DNA of 64,000 bases, taken from the NCBI RefSeq assembly GCF_000199675.1, contig NC_014960.1:1302001-1366000 (forward strand). Reading direction: 5' to 3'. The stretch is from Anaerolinea thermophila UNI-1 (GTDB lineage Bacteria > Chloroflexota > Anaerolineae > Anaerolineales > Anaerolineaceae). The position numbers and the translations under genes are program-made. The notes under the pieces are model-generated. The model did not search any database. It had not been told where the DNA came from and saw nothing but the letters and a program-made list of their open reading frames with translations. Positions 27,126-35,700 of this stretch are shown here, one piece after another; positions within the stretch are counted from its first letter, which is position 1, and every line of letters starts with the position of its first letter.

Positions 27126-28223
27126 ATGCGTGGTTGGATTCGGCGGTTAATCCTCCTTTCTTTATTCATTCCATGGATGGTGCAAAAGATTCCTGCCTCC
27201 TTTGCTCAGCAAAGCACGCCTGAGCCGCGCTTGTTCTTGCCGGTGATTATGCACCAGAAAAATCAATACGGTCCGGAGATTTACACTACCAGTTATTACA
27301 TCAAATCTCTGGATCCGACCTTGATGTACAACCGCGGGTGTGAACTGGGAAAGCGCGATCTGGCTCTGCCCGGTACGCAGGAAAACCTGGTGATTCTGGA
27401 CTTTGGCGGTCCGCGCTACTTTGAGAATGCTTCTGGGCAAAAGGTGTATGGGACAAAACTGTTCTACCCGGGAGGACGTGTCAGCACAGATGAGATTGCC
27501 GAAGCGGTGAAGTGGTATGCTATGGGATATTATGTATGTACGGGAGAGGATACAACTTCCTTCGTTTTGGTCGGAATTGGGACGAATAACTACGAATACG
27601 ACGATTGTGGAGATTATTGCGCGGTAAATTATGCTCATGGTCAAGCCTGGGCGCAGATGGTGAATGCTGTCAACCGGTGGCTGACCGAGAATAATATGTT
27701 TGCGCAGGTTCGTGCAGTGGGCGCAAACGACATTGAACTTTCCTGGAATGATTACGCGCGCACCCGCGATTGGCTGGATGGTTATGACTCGGTGAATGAA
27801 GCCATCATGGTCAATTTTGGCGCAATTCCGGGCTGTCCATATTTTGCGGCTCCGGGGTCAACCTGTGGTTCCTATCGTTGCTACGATATTGACAAATCCT
27901 GTGTCTGGTCCAAAGAACAGGTCTGGTATGTCATTTGGGGCTCAAAACCGGTTTACCCTGTGCCGGAGATTTATTCCAATAACGGTGTCAATGCCCAGCA
28001 GTGGTATTTGATGAGCGTTTACGGGTACACCGCACATGGCTACCCGGTGGAGTTTTTGGGCGTCATGACCCAGTATCAAGCCTGTAAGGACAAACCCAGC
28101 GACCCGACCTGTGAGTATCTGGATAACACGCCTCTGGAAGGTTGGACGCAGTTGCAAACTCTGCTCAATGGGGATAGCCGTGTCAAACATGAAATCAAAT
28201 ATTCCACCGATATTCGCTGGTGA
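27126..28223 (+). CDS. Secreted protein of unknown function
   Basis: The 365-residue protein has a signal peptide (MRGWIRRLILLSLFIPWMV, cleaved near SFAQQS) followed by the short motif RLFLPVIM, often seen just after the signal peptide in secreted Chloroflexi proteins. The rest is rich in Tyr, Trp, Asp and Cys (about twelve Cys, including DDCGDYC and PGCPYF), which suggests an extracytoplasmic disulfide-bonded domain. I do not recognise a family. The ATG at 27126 with GAGGAG upstream is chosen over an in-frame start at 26913. The next gene starts 7 bases downstream, so they form a pair. Confidence 0.75.
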   Translation: MRGWIRRLILLSLFIPWMVQKIPASFAQQSTPEPRLFLPVIMHQKNQYGPEIYTTSYYIKSLDPTLMYNRGCELGKRDLALPGTQENLVILDFGGPRYFENASGQKVYGTKLFYPGGRVSTDEIAEAVKWYAMGYYVCTGEDTTSFVLVGIGTNNYEYDDCGDYCAVNYAHGQAWAQMVNAVNRWLTENNMFAQVRAVGANDIELSWNDYARTRDWLDGYDSVNEAIMVNFGAIPGCPYFAAPGSTCGSYRCYDIDKSCVWSKEQVWYVIWGSKPVYPVPEIYSNNGVNAQQWYLMSVYGYTAHGYPVEFLGVMTQYQACKDKPSDPTCEYLDNTPLEGWTQLQTLLNGDSRVKHEIKYSTDIRW

Positions 28224-28230
28224 GGTAAAC

Positions 28231-28893
28231 ATGCGTAAAACCTTATTGACAGTGGGTATTATTCTTTTACTCGCATTTGCTGGAGTGGTCGTTGTAACGC
28301 GCTGGTTATTACCTGGAGTTTCTCAAAAAGTTGCAGAGCCTTTGGCAACTAATCCACCCGCGCCGCCGTTGAGAGAAGCAGGTAACCTCCAGCAAATGAA
28401 AGAGAGTCTCTTTGATCCTGCGCTGGATGTGACCATGCGGGAAAACCTCACCGAAAAAATTGAGTTGGCGCAAAAAGTCCAGCAGGCAGTGCAGGAAAGC
28501 GCCGCCTCTCCAGCGCCAAAGGATCCCCCAGCCTTACCCCAATACTCCATGAGTACCGTTATGGGCGAGTGGCAGTCAGCCAGCGGCATTTATGAAGGAA
28601 GCGATGGTCTGGTGCGCCCGGAAGATGCCACCATCGCCAATTACTGGCAGGGCGTTGTGGCGGGTAAGGGAATGGCGGTGCTAGCTGGTGCGGATGCCGC
28701 CGATCCATCTCAGAGTTTGCTCATTATCCTGACAACCGAGTTACCGGATGGAGCAAGCACGTATCAGCGCATTCTGCTGAAAGAAAAAGCGGGGAAAATC
28801 CGCATTCTTCAAGCCGATTTTCCCCGTTTGGTGCTTCAATCTGCTGAGGGTCAGCAGTGGATATTCAATGTAGAGACCCTATCCTTTGAGTGA
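28231..28893 (+). CDS. Membrane-anchored protein of unknown function
   Basis: The 220-residue protein has one N-terminal transmembrane helix (about residues 6-26), a Pro/Gln-rich spacer with a short helical piece, and a C-terminal beta-rich domain (about 105-220) of unknown family. The ATG at 28231 has GAGGT just upstream and lies 7 bases after the stop of the secreted protein, so the two are probably co-translated and may work together outside the membrane. Its last 15 bases overlap the opposing DUF4349 gene. Confidence 0.75.
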   Translation: MRKTLLTVGIILLLAFAGVVVVTRWLLPGVSQKVAEPLATNPPAPPLREAGNLQQMKESLFDPALDVTMRENLTEKIELAQKVQQAVQESAASPAPKDPPALPQYSMSTVMGEWQSASGIYEGSDGLVRPEDATIANYWQGVVAGKGMAVLAGADAADPSQSLLIILTTELPDGASTYQRILLKEKAGKIRILQADFPRLVLQSAEGQQWIFNVETLSFE

Positions 28894-29817
28894 TTCATCC
28901 GACTGTGAGGATTTAGATTTGCGCGTCGAAAGGCGGCGTAAACCGTGGATAATCAGCCAGATGGGTAGGATGATGACCACTGCCACCGGTATAAAGTACA
29001 GAACTATCCAGATGGCGGCATTGGCAAGGAATTTATAGGTCTTCAGGGTGGCTTGCAGAGCATCCCGCGCGACACCAATGGGTTGCCATTTGCCAATGGT
29101 AAGCGGTTTGACCGTTGCGCTGGCTTTCAGAGTTACCGAAATCATTGAGAGCGCCGCAGACTCTTCATAATACTTAATTTGTCCTTTCAGCACCTCAATT
29201 TGCTCCCGCACCGAGACCAGTTGATTGTACACTGCCAGGACATCTTCCGTTTTGGTGGCTTCCTCCATGATGCGCTGGAGTTGTTTTTCGGTATTTTCCA
29301 GATTGGTCAGGCGCGATTTCAAATCGGTGTACTCTTTGGTTACATCCTGTCCGGAGACGTTTTCGCTTAAGATATCGGTATTTTTGTCCTTCACCAGACT
29401 CTTAATCTGGGCAAGGGCATCATTCAGCCGTTCCGCCGGAACACGGATGGTAATGCTGGCTTCGGGGGTCTCAACGCCTTCCTCGGTTTGGGTTTTATAG
29501 AGATTTGATTGCACCACAAACCCGCCCATTTTCTCTGCCAGTTGGGAGATTTCGTCCAGAGCCGAAACCGGATCATCAACCACGATTCTCAAATCGGCGT
29601 TGCGTATCACCAGGCGGTCTGCCGCGGACTCAGAAGGCACAACCAGGCTGGCGCTTTCCACCCCTTCGTATGCTGGGGCTGAGACACCTTTGGACATGTC
29701 AGCGCCAGTGATGGCATTCCGCTGAGTTTCTCCAGGTACAGGCGCAAACGATCGGGCTGGAGAGCAGGCACTGAGAAGAAAAACCATTCCGAGCAAGGCA
29801 ATCCAGATACGTTTCAT
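28879..29817 (-). CDS. DUF4349 domain lipoprotein
   Basis: The 312-residue protein has a lipoprotein signal (lipobox LLSAC near residue 18) and a DUF4349 domain (about 65-255). The domain has a beta strand, the conserved VSGQDVTKEYTDLKSRL, and a long coiled coil with NTEKQLQRIMEEA. A transmembrane helix (about 265-290) and a basic cytoplasmic tail follow. Members are membrane proteins of unknown function. The start has AGGAGG. It is the last gene of the metH-headed minus-strand series, 49 bases after the phosphoesterase gene. Confidence 0.85.
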   Translation of the reverse strand: MKRIWIALLGMVFLLSACSPARSFAPVPGETQRNAITGADMSKGVSAPAYEGVESASLVVPSESAADRLVIRNADLRIVVDDPVSALDEISQLAEKMGGFVVQSNLYKTQTEEGVETPEASITIRVPAERLNDALAQIKSLVKDKNTDILSENVSGQDVTKEYTDLKSRLTNLENTEKQLQRIMEEATKTEDVLAVYNQLVSVREQIEVLKGQIKYYEESAALSMISVTLKASATVKPLTIGKWQPIGVARDALQATLKTYKFLANAAIWIVLYFIPVAVVIILPIWLIIHGLRRLSTRKSKSSQSDESLKG

Positions 29818-29866
29818 CTTGTCCTCCTATGTTCAATTAACGGATTTCCCCCTGAAATGTTCCCGC

Positions 29867-30595
29867 TTACCATCCATCGCTCAGGCGAGCGGCATGGCGA
29901 CGGGGTAAATCGGCACTCAAAATACGTTCCTGTACTGCTTCAATATCGTACAGGACTCTGCGAGCATGCCACAGCGCCTCTTCGGTGTCCAGAATAGCGT
30001 ATGCCGCCCGGGGATCGTGGTCGCGGGGTTGACCAACGGAGCCAGGATTGAGAATTGCTCTGGGGTGCAGGTGCACCTGTCGCCGTACCATGGGTTGAGT
30101 CCATCGGGCAGGGTATTCTGGAGAAACAAATGAAAACTGTAGCGGAATATGTGTATGACCAATCAGGCAGTAATCTGTCTCAAAGTAGGCAAAATTTTGT
30201 GCTGCGCTGATGGGATCCAGTAAGTACTCCCAAACGGGGTTTCGTGGGCTTCCGTGAACCAGGGTAAAATTTTCCCTTGTTTGTCTTTCGGGGATTTCTG
30301 CCAGCCATTCCAGGTTTTCCCGGCTCAGCGTGGAGCGCGTCCAGTAAATCGCGTGGCGGGCATCCCGATGAAAGGCATCCAGCGGAATCCATCCCAGTAC
30401 TGCGGCGTCGTGATTGCCCAGTACACAGGTGAGATTGGCAAGGTTGCGAATACGCTGGATACATTCGTTTGGGTCCGGACCATATCCGACAATATCCCCA
30501 AGGCACCATACTTCATCCACTGTCCCAGCATCTTTCAAAACAGCGTCCAGGGCGGTCAAATTCGCATGAATATCAGAAAGCACCAGAACGCGCAT
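29867..30595 (-). CDS. Calcineurin-like metallophosphoesterase, YfcE/MPP family
   Basis: The 242-residue protein carries the metal-binding motifs of the family in order: DIHAN, GDIVGYGPDP, GNHD, VHGS and GHTH. These ligate two metal ions for phosphoester hydrolysis. The VGYGPDP variant belongs to the group of small cytosolic phosphodiesterases of uncertain substrate. It starts 6 bases after the DUF3048 gene stop, so it is transcribed with it. Confidence 0.9.
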   Translation of the reverse strand: MRVLVLSDIHANLTALDAVLKDAGTVDEVWCLGDIVGYGPDPNECIQRIRNLANLTCVLGNHDAAVLGWIPLDAFHRDARHAIYWTRSTLSRENLEWLAEIPERQTRENFTLVHGSPRNPVWEYLLDPISAAQNFAYFETDYCLIGHTHIPLQFSFVSPEYPARWTQPMVRRQVHLHPRAILNPGSVGQPRDHDPRAAYAILDTEEALWHARRVLYDIEAVQERILSADLPRRHAARLSDGW

Positions 30596-30601
30596 ACAGC
30601 C

Positions 30602-31798
30602 TCACGGGATATCAAAACGCAGTTCCCATTGTCCGGGGGCAAGATTACGAAAGATAGAGGTTTCTCCCACCAGGACAATCCACGAATTACCCGGTTTCAG
30701 GTGCATGGGTAAACCGTACGAGTTAAAGAATTGAATGGGACGTCCATTGCTGGCGGTCACCCAGGTGCCTTCAATGCGCACTCCATCGCGGAAAAAGATT
30801 GCCCGTTTTCCACTGTTCTGGTCAAACAGAGCAATATCATGCAGGGTGGGAGCGTATTCCGTGTAAGTAGCAAATAGCAGGATGACGTTTGCAAAGGCAA
30901 TCTGCTTGTTGTTTTCCCGATCAACAAGCCGAATCATGGGAATGGTTTCCTCGCTGGAACCGGCTTCTATCCAGCGCTCATACAGTCCGGTTTCGGGGTT
31001 GTAACGCCATTCTCCGCGCGCCTGACGACTGAATTGCACGGCGAGAAAATCGGCTTTCTCGTTGACAGGGTGAATTTGATCGCTGAAAATCATGCCCCGC
31101 AAATCCCGCCGCTCATTGCTTCCCCGTCCGGAATTCGTGTAGTATTCAGACAATTCCCGGGTGTTCACAAACAAGGTGGTTTCCGGGATTTCTGCCTCGA
31201 TGCGGTACTTGGGTGGGGAAGGAATATCGCGTTCAGCCAGAGCACGTGGACCCAATTCCTGTACCAGCACTTCATCTGTACGGTCGTCGGCATTGCCGTA
31301 AAACAGAATCCCCTGGTACATTTCTGCCAATTGAGCATCCACCAGTCGCCCTGAACGTACTGGCCCTGCCAAAGCAGCATCATCCCCCAAAAAGACTGCC
31401 AGAAAGCGGTTAAATCCTAACCCAATGTAGTACTCGAACACCAGGTCGGCGTGTGACAATCCCATATGAGGGCGTCCGGCGCGCGGGTAGTTGGAAATTT
31501 TCACCATCACCGGACGTCGTTCCAAACGGCTCACATCGCTCACGGGCAATCCGGTGAGCGGATTGATATTGTCAGGGTGCTCAGGCAGTTCACTCAGTGG
31601 CATGGGCGTTGGTGTGGGGATGGGACGTTGTTCCAGTCGGGGGGTGGGTAACGTTTCGGGAATGTCTTGAGCCAGGGCTTTTTCCGGCTCGGCGGCGGAC
31701 CATACCACTGGCTGGGGCGGGGTCGTCTCGCAAGCGCTGATTCCGAGGATGACCAGGAAGAAAATTCCCCACAAGAGCCCAAATTTCTTCACAACCAA
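30602..31798 (-). CDS. DUF3048 domain lipoprotein (YerB-like)
   Basis: The 398-residue protein has a lipoprotein signal (lipobox GISAC near residue 23), a Pro-rich spacer, and DUF3048: INPLTGLPV, RRPVMVKISNYP, then GPVRSGR and the second beta domain. The family is extracytoplasmic and of unknown function. The start is TTG at 31798, supported by AGGAGG spaced 7 bases, while the GTG at 31792 lies 13 bases away. It overlaps the end of coaBC by 10 bases. Confidence 0.88.
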   Translation of the reverse strand: MVVKKFGLLWGIFFLVILGISACETTPPQPVVWSAAEPEKALAQDIPETLPTPRLEQRPIPTPTPMPLSELPEHPDNINPLTGLPVSDVSRLERRPVMVKISNYPRAGRPHMGLSHADLVFEYYIGLGFNRFLAVFLGDDAALAGPVRSGRLVDAQLAEMYQGILFYGNADDRTDEVLVQELGPRALAERDIPSPPKYRIEAEIPETTLFVNTRELSEYYTNSGRGSNERRDLRGMIFSDQIHPVNEKADFLAVQFSRQARGEWRYNPETGLYERWIEAGSSEETIPMIRLVDRENNKQIAFANVILLFATYTEYAPTLHDIALFDQNSGKRAIFFRDGVRIEGTWVTASNGRPIQFFNSYGLPMHLKPGNSWIVLVGETSIFRNLAPGQWELRFDIP

Positions 31799-33000
31799 GA
31801 GAGCGCCTCCTCCAGAATGCGTTCTGCTACTGCGTATTTGGATTGGAGAGGAAGGTCAATTTTTCTGCCATCAGCAAACAGGAAAGATACCCGATTGGTT
31901 TCGACCTCAAATCCTGCATCGGTTGCGCTCACGTTATTGGCAACGATCATATCCAGCCCCTTGGTTTCCAGTTTCTTTTGGGCGTTGTTCAGCAGGTCTT
32001 CGGTTTCGGCGGCAAATCCAATGACATGGCGTGGAAAGCCGCTTTGCTGGCGTTTTTCCTTCACCGTTGCCAGAATGTCTCTGGTGGGCATCAATGTCAG
32101 GGCCAGTTCCTTGCCGGTTTTTTTGATTTTTTGCTCGGCGCTTTGTGCCGGGCGAAAATCGGCAACGGCTGCAGACATGACCAGCAAATCGGCACTTCGG
32201 GAGTAGGTGAGGACTGCATGAAGCATTTCTTCGGCGGTACGTACGTGAATGACCGTAGCCCCGCAGGGGGCGTTCAGCGCCGTGGGGGTGGTAATGAGGG
32301 TGACATCGGCTCCCATATCCAGTGCGGCTTGGGCTACAGCATACCCCTGTTTTCCGGAAGAGCGGTTGGTGATGAATCGCACCGGATCAATAGGCTCTTG
32401 CGTGCCTCCGGCGGTGACCACTACATGTTTTCCTGCCAGTGGCCCTTTGCGGGAGAGCAGGTAACGCACTTCTCCCAGGATCTCCAGAGGTTCCACCATG
32501 CGTCCTTTGCCGACCAAACCCGAAGCCAGATGTCCTTCTGCGGGCCCAACAATAACCGCTCCTCTTTCGCGGAGAATTTCCAGGTTTTTTTGGGTTGCCG
32601 GGTTGGAGAACATGCCGGCGTCCATGGCTGGGGCAATCAGCAGGGGGCAGGTGGAGGCAAGCACAGTGACCGTCAAAAGATTGTCGGCAATGCCGTAGGC
32701 AAGTTTGGCAATAGTGTTTGCCGAAGCGGGGGCAACAATAACCAGGTCGGCGGCGTGCCCGATGGCTACATGGGTGACATGCCCTTCTCCACCCCACAGG
32801 TCGGCATCGGTATAGGCTTTTCGGGCAGTTACCGATTGGAACGTTAATGGGGTGATGAATTTGAGCGCCGCGTCAGTGAGGATGACATCCACCTGCGCGC
32901 CAGATTGGTGCAGTTTCGAGGCTAAATCGGCGGCTTTGTATGCCGCAATCGATCCGGTAACTCCCAGGGTAATTGATTTTCCAGCAATTGGATTGCTCAT
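31789..33000 (-). CDS. coaBC: Bifunctional phosphopantothenoylcysteine decarboxylase/phosphopantothenate-cysteine ligase
   Basis: The 403-residue protein has an N-terminal flavoprotein CoaC domain (about 1-185; GVTGSIAAYKAADLA, PASANTIAKLAYGIADNL, PAMDAGMF) and a C-terminal CoaB domain (190-400; VTAGGTQEPIDPVRFITNRSSG). Together they make 4'-phosphopantetheine from phosphopantothenate and cysteine in CoA synthesis. The ATG at 33000 overlaps the coaX stop as ATGA. A GTG six codons earlier lies upstream of the natural junction and is less likely. Confidence 0.96.
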   Translation of the reverse strand: MSNPIAGKSITLGVTGSIAAYKAADLASKLHQSGAQVDVILTDAALKFITPLTFQSVTARKAYTDADLWGGEGHVTHVAIGHAADLVIVAPASANTIAKLAYGIADNLLTVTVLASTCPLLIAPAMDAGMFSNPATQKNLEILRERGAVIVGPAEGHLASGLVGKGRMVEPLEILGEVRYLLSRKGPLAGKHVVVTAGGTQEPIDPVRFITNRSSGKQGYAVAQAALDMGADVTLITTPTALNAPCGATVIHVRTAEEMLHAVLTYSRSADLLVMSAAVADFRPAQSAEQKIKKTGKELALTLMPTRDILATVKEKRQQSGFPRHVIGFAAETEDLLNNAQKKLETKGLDMIVANNVSATDAGFEVETNRVSFLFADGRKIDLPLQSKYAVAERILEEALSWL

Positions 33001-33764
33001 TCCTGATTCATCTCCCACAACATGCGCAACCCTTCCAGTGTCAACCAGGGGTTGACAATCTGGATGACATCGGTTTCCCGGGTAATAATTTCAGCCAGCC
33101 CGCCGGTGGCAATCGTTTTCATGGTTTCGCCCAGTTCCTTGCGGAAGCGGGCAATCATCCCTTCGACCAGAGCAACATAGCCAAACAATAACCCGGATTG
33201 CATGGCATGAACGGTATTCTTGCCAATCACCGAAGGTGGGCGTTCAAGGTTAATACGGGGCAACTGGGCAGTGCGGCGGGTGAGTGCATCTGCGGCAATG
33301 CCAATCCCGGGGGCAATGGCGCCGCCCAGGTAGTCTCCCTCGGCGCTGATGGCATCGAATGTAGTGGCGGTGCCAAAATCTACAATACAGGCGGGACCAC
33401 CGTAGAGGGCTTTGACGGCTACTGCATCCACGATGCGATCAGCCCCTACTGCCATTGGGTTGTCGTAGCAAATTTGAATACCTGTCTTGATAGTGGAGTC
33501 AACCACCAGGGGTTGTTTCCCCAGATAGGCTTTACAGGCTTCAACGATTCTCCCTGTCAATGGAGGAACGACCGAAGCCAGGCAAACTCCCTCTAACTGG
33601 GCAACGGAGCACCCGCCATGTTGCAGCAACCCGAGAATTTGAATGCCGAATTCATCGGGCATGCGTTCATGGTCGGTGGCAAGACGCCAATGGGCTCCGA
33701 GGCGATCTCCCTCGAAAAGCCCCAGGGTAAGGTTGGTATTACCGATGTCAATGGTCAGCAGCAT
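32997..33764 (-). CDS. coaX: Type III pantothenate kinase
   Basis: The 255-residue protein has the ASKHA signatures DIGNTNLTLG, GADRIVDAVA and VDFGTATTFDAI, as in CoaX. It phosphorylates pantothenate with a monovalent cation and is not feedback inhibited by CoA. The ATG at 33764 is chosen over a TTG ten codons earlier, since the family starts at MLLTIDIGN and AGGA precedes the ATG. It lies directly before coaBC, giving two successive CoA pathway steps in one operon. Confidence 0.95.
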   Translation of the reverse strand: MLLTIDIGNTNLTLGLFEGDRLGAHWRLATDHERMPDEFGIQILGLLQHGGCSVAQLEGVCLASVVPPLTGRIVEACKAYLGKQPLVVDSTIKTGIQICYDNPMAVGADRIVDAVAVKALYGGPACIVDFGTATTFDAISAEGDYLGGAIAPGIGIAADALTRRTAQLPRINLERPPSVIGKNTVHAMQSGLLFGYVALVEGMIARFRKELGETMKTIATGGLAEIITRETDVIQIVNPWLTLEGLRMLWEMNQE

Positions 33765-33810
33765 AGAATCCTGCCATTCTGTTGTTTTTCCCAAAGTATA
33801 GCACGGGAAG

Positions 33811-35685
33811 TTATCTGCTGGCAGGCTCTTTGCTCTTTACGGCTTCAATGATTTCAGCGGCGTAATCAAAACGGTTGAAGGCCGGCATGATATAGATGCC
33901 CTGGGCGATGGTGTGAATCTGTTCTGCCAGTTCGATGGCAATGCGAATGCCTTCCCGTGCGCCGTTTTCTCCGGCTTGTTCCATGCGAACACGAATTTCC
34001 TCCGGGATGGTAATGCCAGGAACCTCCTGATGCAGGAAGTTGGCGTGCCGACTGCTGGCCAGCGGCAGGATTCCCACCATCAGGGGAATGGGTAGAGGAC
34101 CACCCAGGGCAACCTCAATTTGTTCCAGGAATGCTTTTGCCGGTTCGATTTCGTAAATCGGTTGTGTCAGAATAAAGTCGGCGCCGGCGCGCAGTTTGCG
34201 TTTCAGGTTCTTGATCTCGTTGTCCGGGTCAGCCGGGTTGAGATTAAGTGCGCACCCCACAAAGAACGAAGTGGGCTGCCCGATATCTGCTCCTGAATGG
34301 TCTACCCCGGCGTTAAATCCCTGTTTGATTAACTGAATCAAGCCCGAAGGAACAAGATCATAATTATCCATGGCGGTAGGATAATCGCCAATGGCGGTGG
34401 GGTCGCCCATGACCACAAACACGTTGCGAATCCCCAGCGCATGCGCCGCCAGCAGGTCACCCTGAACCCGCAGAAGATTTCTGCCTCGCGTAGGGAAATG
34501 CAGGACGGTCTCAATGCCAATTTTATCCTGAATCAGGTCGCAGACAGCCCAGGGACTCATGCGCATACGTGCCATGGGAGAGTCGGCAACGTCAATGACA
34601 TCGGCGCCTGCCTCTGCCAGCAAAGAAGCACCTGCCAGCAATTTGTGAGTGGAAAATCCGCGCGGCGGGTCCATCTCCACAGCAACGACGAATTGCCCCT
34701 GTGCCAGTTTCTGCGCCAGTTGGGTAGGATGCTCAGGTTGTTCGGTAACTTCCTGGTGGTTGTTCGAGATGACCAGAATTTGGTCTGAGAGACAGGGACG
34801 TGGATTGGTGTGAAGCGCCTGCGCCATGGCTTCAATATGTTTGGGGGTAGTACCACAGCACCCGCCCATCAACGTGGCTCCGGCTTCGCAAAATGCCTGC
34901 GCGTACTCGCCGAAGTACTCCGGAGCCGCCGGGTACATGATGCGCCCGCCAACCTGTTCGGGCCAGCCGGCGTTAGGCATGACCGAATATACAGCATCGG
35001 GCACTGCCTGACGCATTTGCTTGAGAATGCGCAAAATCTGGTTGGGTCCACCAGAGCAGTTAATCCCAATTACATCCGCGCCGGCTTCGTGAATCCTTCG
35101 GGCTACCTTTTCCGGGGAATCGCCCAGCATGGTGCGGTCGTCGCGGGTGAAAGTCATTGAGGCTACAACAGGCAAGTCGGGGTCCACAGCGCGGGCAGCG
35201 CGAATGGCTTCAATAACTTCGTAAAGGTCGGTCATGGTTTCAATGATGAGCAGGTCAATGCCAGCATCTGAGAGGGCTTGAATCTGCTCCAGAAAGGCAT
35301 CATAGGCTTGATCTAACTGTACCCGCCCAAAGGGCGCCAGCCGTACTCCCAGTGGACCAACATCCCCGGCGATTAAGATATCTTTGAAGGAAGCCAAAAC
35401 CACCCGCTGCGCCAGATCTACCCCTGCCCGGTTGATTTCCGCCACCTGGTTTTCCAGCCCATGTTTTGCCAGTTTGTAGCGATTTGCACCGAAAGTATTG
35501 GTCTGGATGATTTGTGAACCTGCGTCAATATATGCCCGGTGGATGTCTGCCACCAGGGCGGGATTGGTAAGATTGAGAGCATCAAAACACTCGCTAAAAT
35601 CCACGCCTCTCTGATGGAGCAGGGTGCCCATAGCGCCATCTGAAAGAAGTGGACGTTTTTCTTTAAGTAATTCTTTAAACTTCAT
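33811..35685 (-). CDS. Bifunctional homocysteine S-methyltransferase/methylenetetrahydrofolate reductase
   Basis: The 624-residue fusion has an N-terminal homocysteine methyltransferase barrel (about 1-300; DGAMGTLLHQ, zinc ligands in NCSGGPN and GGCCGTTP) and a C-terminal MTHFR domain (about 310-620; VEMDPPRGFS, RGRN, FILTQPIYE). It can reduce methylene-THF to methyl-THF and methylate homocysteine. The ATG at 35685 follows GGGAGG with 4 bases spacing. The in-frame TTG at 35697 overlaps that site. It starts 15 bases after metH, under the same SAM riboswitch. Confidence 0.93.
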   Translation of the reverse strand: MKFKELLKEKRPLLSDGAMGTLLHQRGVDFSECFDALNLTNPALVADIHRAYIDAGSQIIQTNTFGANRYKLAKHGLENQVAEINRAGVDLAQRVVLASFKDILIAGDVGPLGVRLAPFGRVQLDQAYDAFLEQIQALSDAGIDLLIIETMTDLYEVIEAIRAARAVDPDLPVVASMTFTRDDRTMLGDSPEKVARRIHEAGADVIGINCSGGPNQILRILKQMRQAVPDAVYSVMPNAGWPEQVGGRIMYPAAPEYFGEYAQAFCEAGATLMGGCCGTTPKHIEAMAQALHTNPRPCLSDQILVISNNHQEVTEQPEHPTQLAQKLAQGQFVVAVEMDPPRGFSTHKLLAGASLLAEAGADVIDVADSPMARMRMSPWAVCDLIQDKIGIETVLHFPTRGRNLLRVQGDLLAAHALGIRNVFVVMGDPTAIGDYPTAMDNYDLVPSGLIQLIKQGFNAGVDHSGADIGQPTSFFVGCALNLNPADPDNEIKNLKRKLRAGADFILTQPIYEIEPAKAFLEQIEVALGGPLPIPLMVGILPLASSRHANFLHQEVPGITIPEEIRVRMEQAGENGAREGIRIAIELAEQIHTIAQGIYIMPAFNRFDYAAEIIEAVKSKEPASR

Positions 35686-35700
35686 ACAACCTCCCAAAAT

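Noticed and set aside
31843..32847. Long plus-strand frame of 334 codons opposite coaBC
   Set aside because: It is antisense to a clear bifunctional CoaBC gene, has no recognisable domains and is rich in Gly, His and Cys as expected of a shadow frame.
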